Translations under genes and position numbers: made by a program
The notes under the pieces: model-generated
Told to the model about the DNA's origin: nothing
Databases searched by the model: none
Seen by the model: the letters and a program-made list of their open reading frames with translations, nothing else
In this document: in pieces, positions 63,873 to 64,000 of the stretch
Position numbering within the stretch: the first letter of the stretch is position 1
Layout: every line of letters begins with the position of its first letter
NCBI GenBank assembly: GCA_035944135.1
Contig: DASZBM010000003.1
Location: 34,261-98,260, forward strand
Reading direction: 5' to 3'
Source: Acidobacteriaceae bacterium
GTDB taxonomy: Bacteria > Acidobacteriota > Terriglobia > Terriglobales > Acidobacteriaceae
Length of the DNA: 64,000 bases

Positions 63873-64000
63873 ATGGCGAAGGAAAAATTTGATCGCAGCA
63901 AGCCGCATGTGAACGTTGGGACGATTGGTCATATTGATCACGGCAAGACGACGTTGACGGCGGCGATCACGAAGGTGCTGTCGAAGCACAACCCGAAGAA
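63873..64000 (+). CDS. tuf: Elongation factor Tu (5' fragment, cut by window edge)
   Basis: The first 42 codons of EF-Tu: [40 protein letters not shown], including the complete P-loop [17 protein letters not shown] lies 5-12 nt upstream. The rest lies beyond the window; it is partial because of the window boundary, not because of a disruption. Confidence 0.97.

Overview
The window is a GC-rich bacterial chromosome segment, densely coding on both strands. I infer an Acidobacteriota genome, probably Acidobacteriaceae (subdivision 1). The reasons are the family mix (secreted beta-propeller and Ig-like lipoproteins, DUF2339/DUF3999, YXWGXW-type protein, GH28), an F-type ATPase cluster that starts with two b-type subunits and lacks a and c, and REP-like intergenic elements. 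This placement rests on gene content and style only. No rRNA is present, and one tRNA (tRNA-Ala, GGC) was found.

Layout. 1-324: repeat-rich spacer. 325-1962 (-) CtpA-type protease, divergent from 2257-6885 (+) SurA-like foldase, YhaM-like RNase and GH28. 6964-10986 (+) aroC-def-fmt-rsmB (shikimate end product plus initiator-Met processing). 18599-10991 (-) one long tight run: tatA, tatC, glutaminyl-cyclase-like M28 peptidase, terC, aroB, ubiE/menG, CDF transporter, PASTA protein. 18785-21243 (+) two lipoproteins; 21240-22418 (-) DegT aminotransferase; 22600-24401 (+) hfq-hflX; 24705-31123 (+) F1Fo-ATPase genes b', b, delta, alpha, gamma, beta, epsilon.

31260-37043 is an accessory region: YXWGXW protein, two DUF3147-like membrane proteins, a beta-barrel, and a minus-strand cluster of ECF sigma factor, small membrane protein, zinc-ribbon membrane protein, LytTR regulator and small membrane protein. 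37161-40048 (+) rlmB and an M1-like protein with a broken zinc motif. 44441-40051 (-) rnc, two signal peptidases and AsmA. 46350-44527 (-) secreted TPR protein. 47873-46477 (-) sigma/anti-sigma pair. 48158 (+) tRNA-Ala. 52971-48338 (-) enoyl-CoA hydratase, lipoprotein, DUF2339, DUF3999. 53023-54341 (+) a lumazine synthase with an extra N-terminal VOC-like domain, then nusB. 60056-54584 (-) GNAT, S9 peptidase and an Ig/propeller lipoprotein. 60580-64000 (+) str operon rpsL-rpsG-fusA-tuf, with tuf cut by the window edge.

The least expected signal is non-coding. Degenerate tandem repeats with a period of exactly 7 bp sit just after stop codons at six places. At two of them the heptads form long inverted repeats; one of these makes a roughly 30-bp stem filling the leader of the LytTR gene. 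Other items worth following are the VOC-RibH fusion, the M1-like protein lacking its catalytic Glu, an anti-sigma factor with a TonB-like C-terminal domain, an ATPase b subunit with a signal peptide, and a palindromic intergenic element near 54.4 kb.
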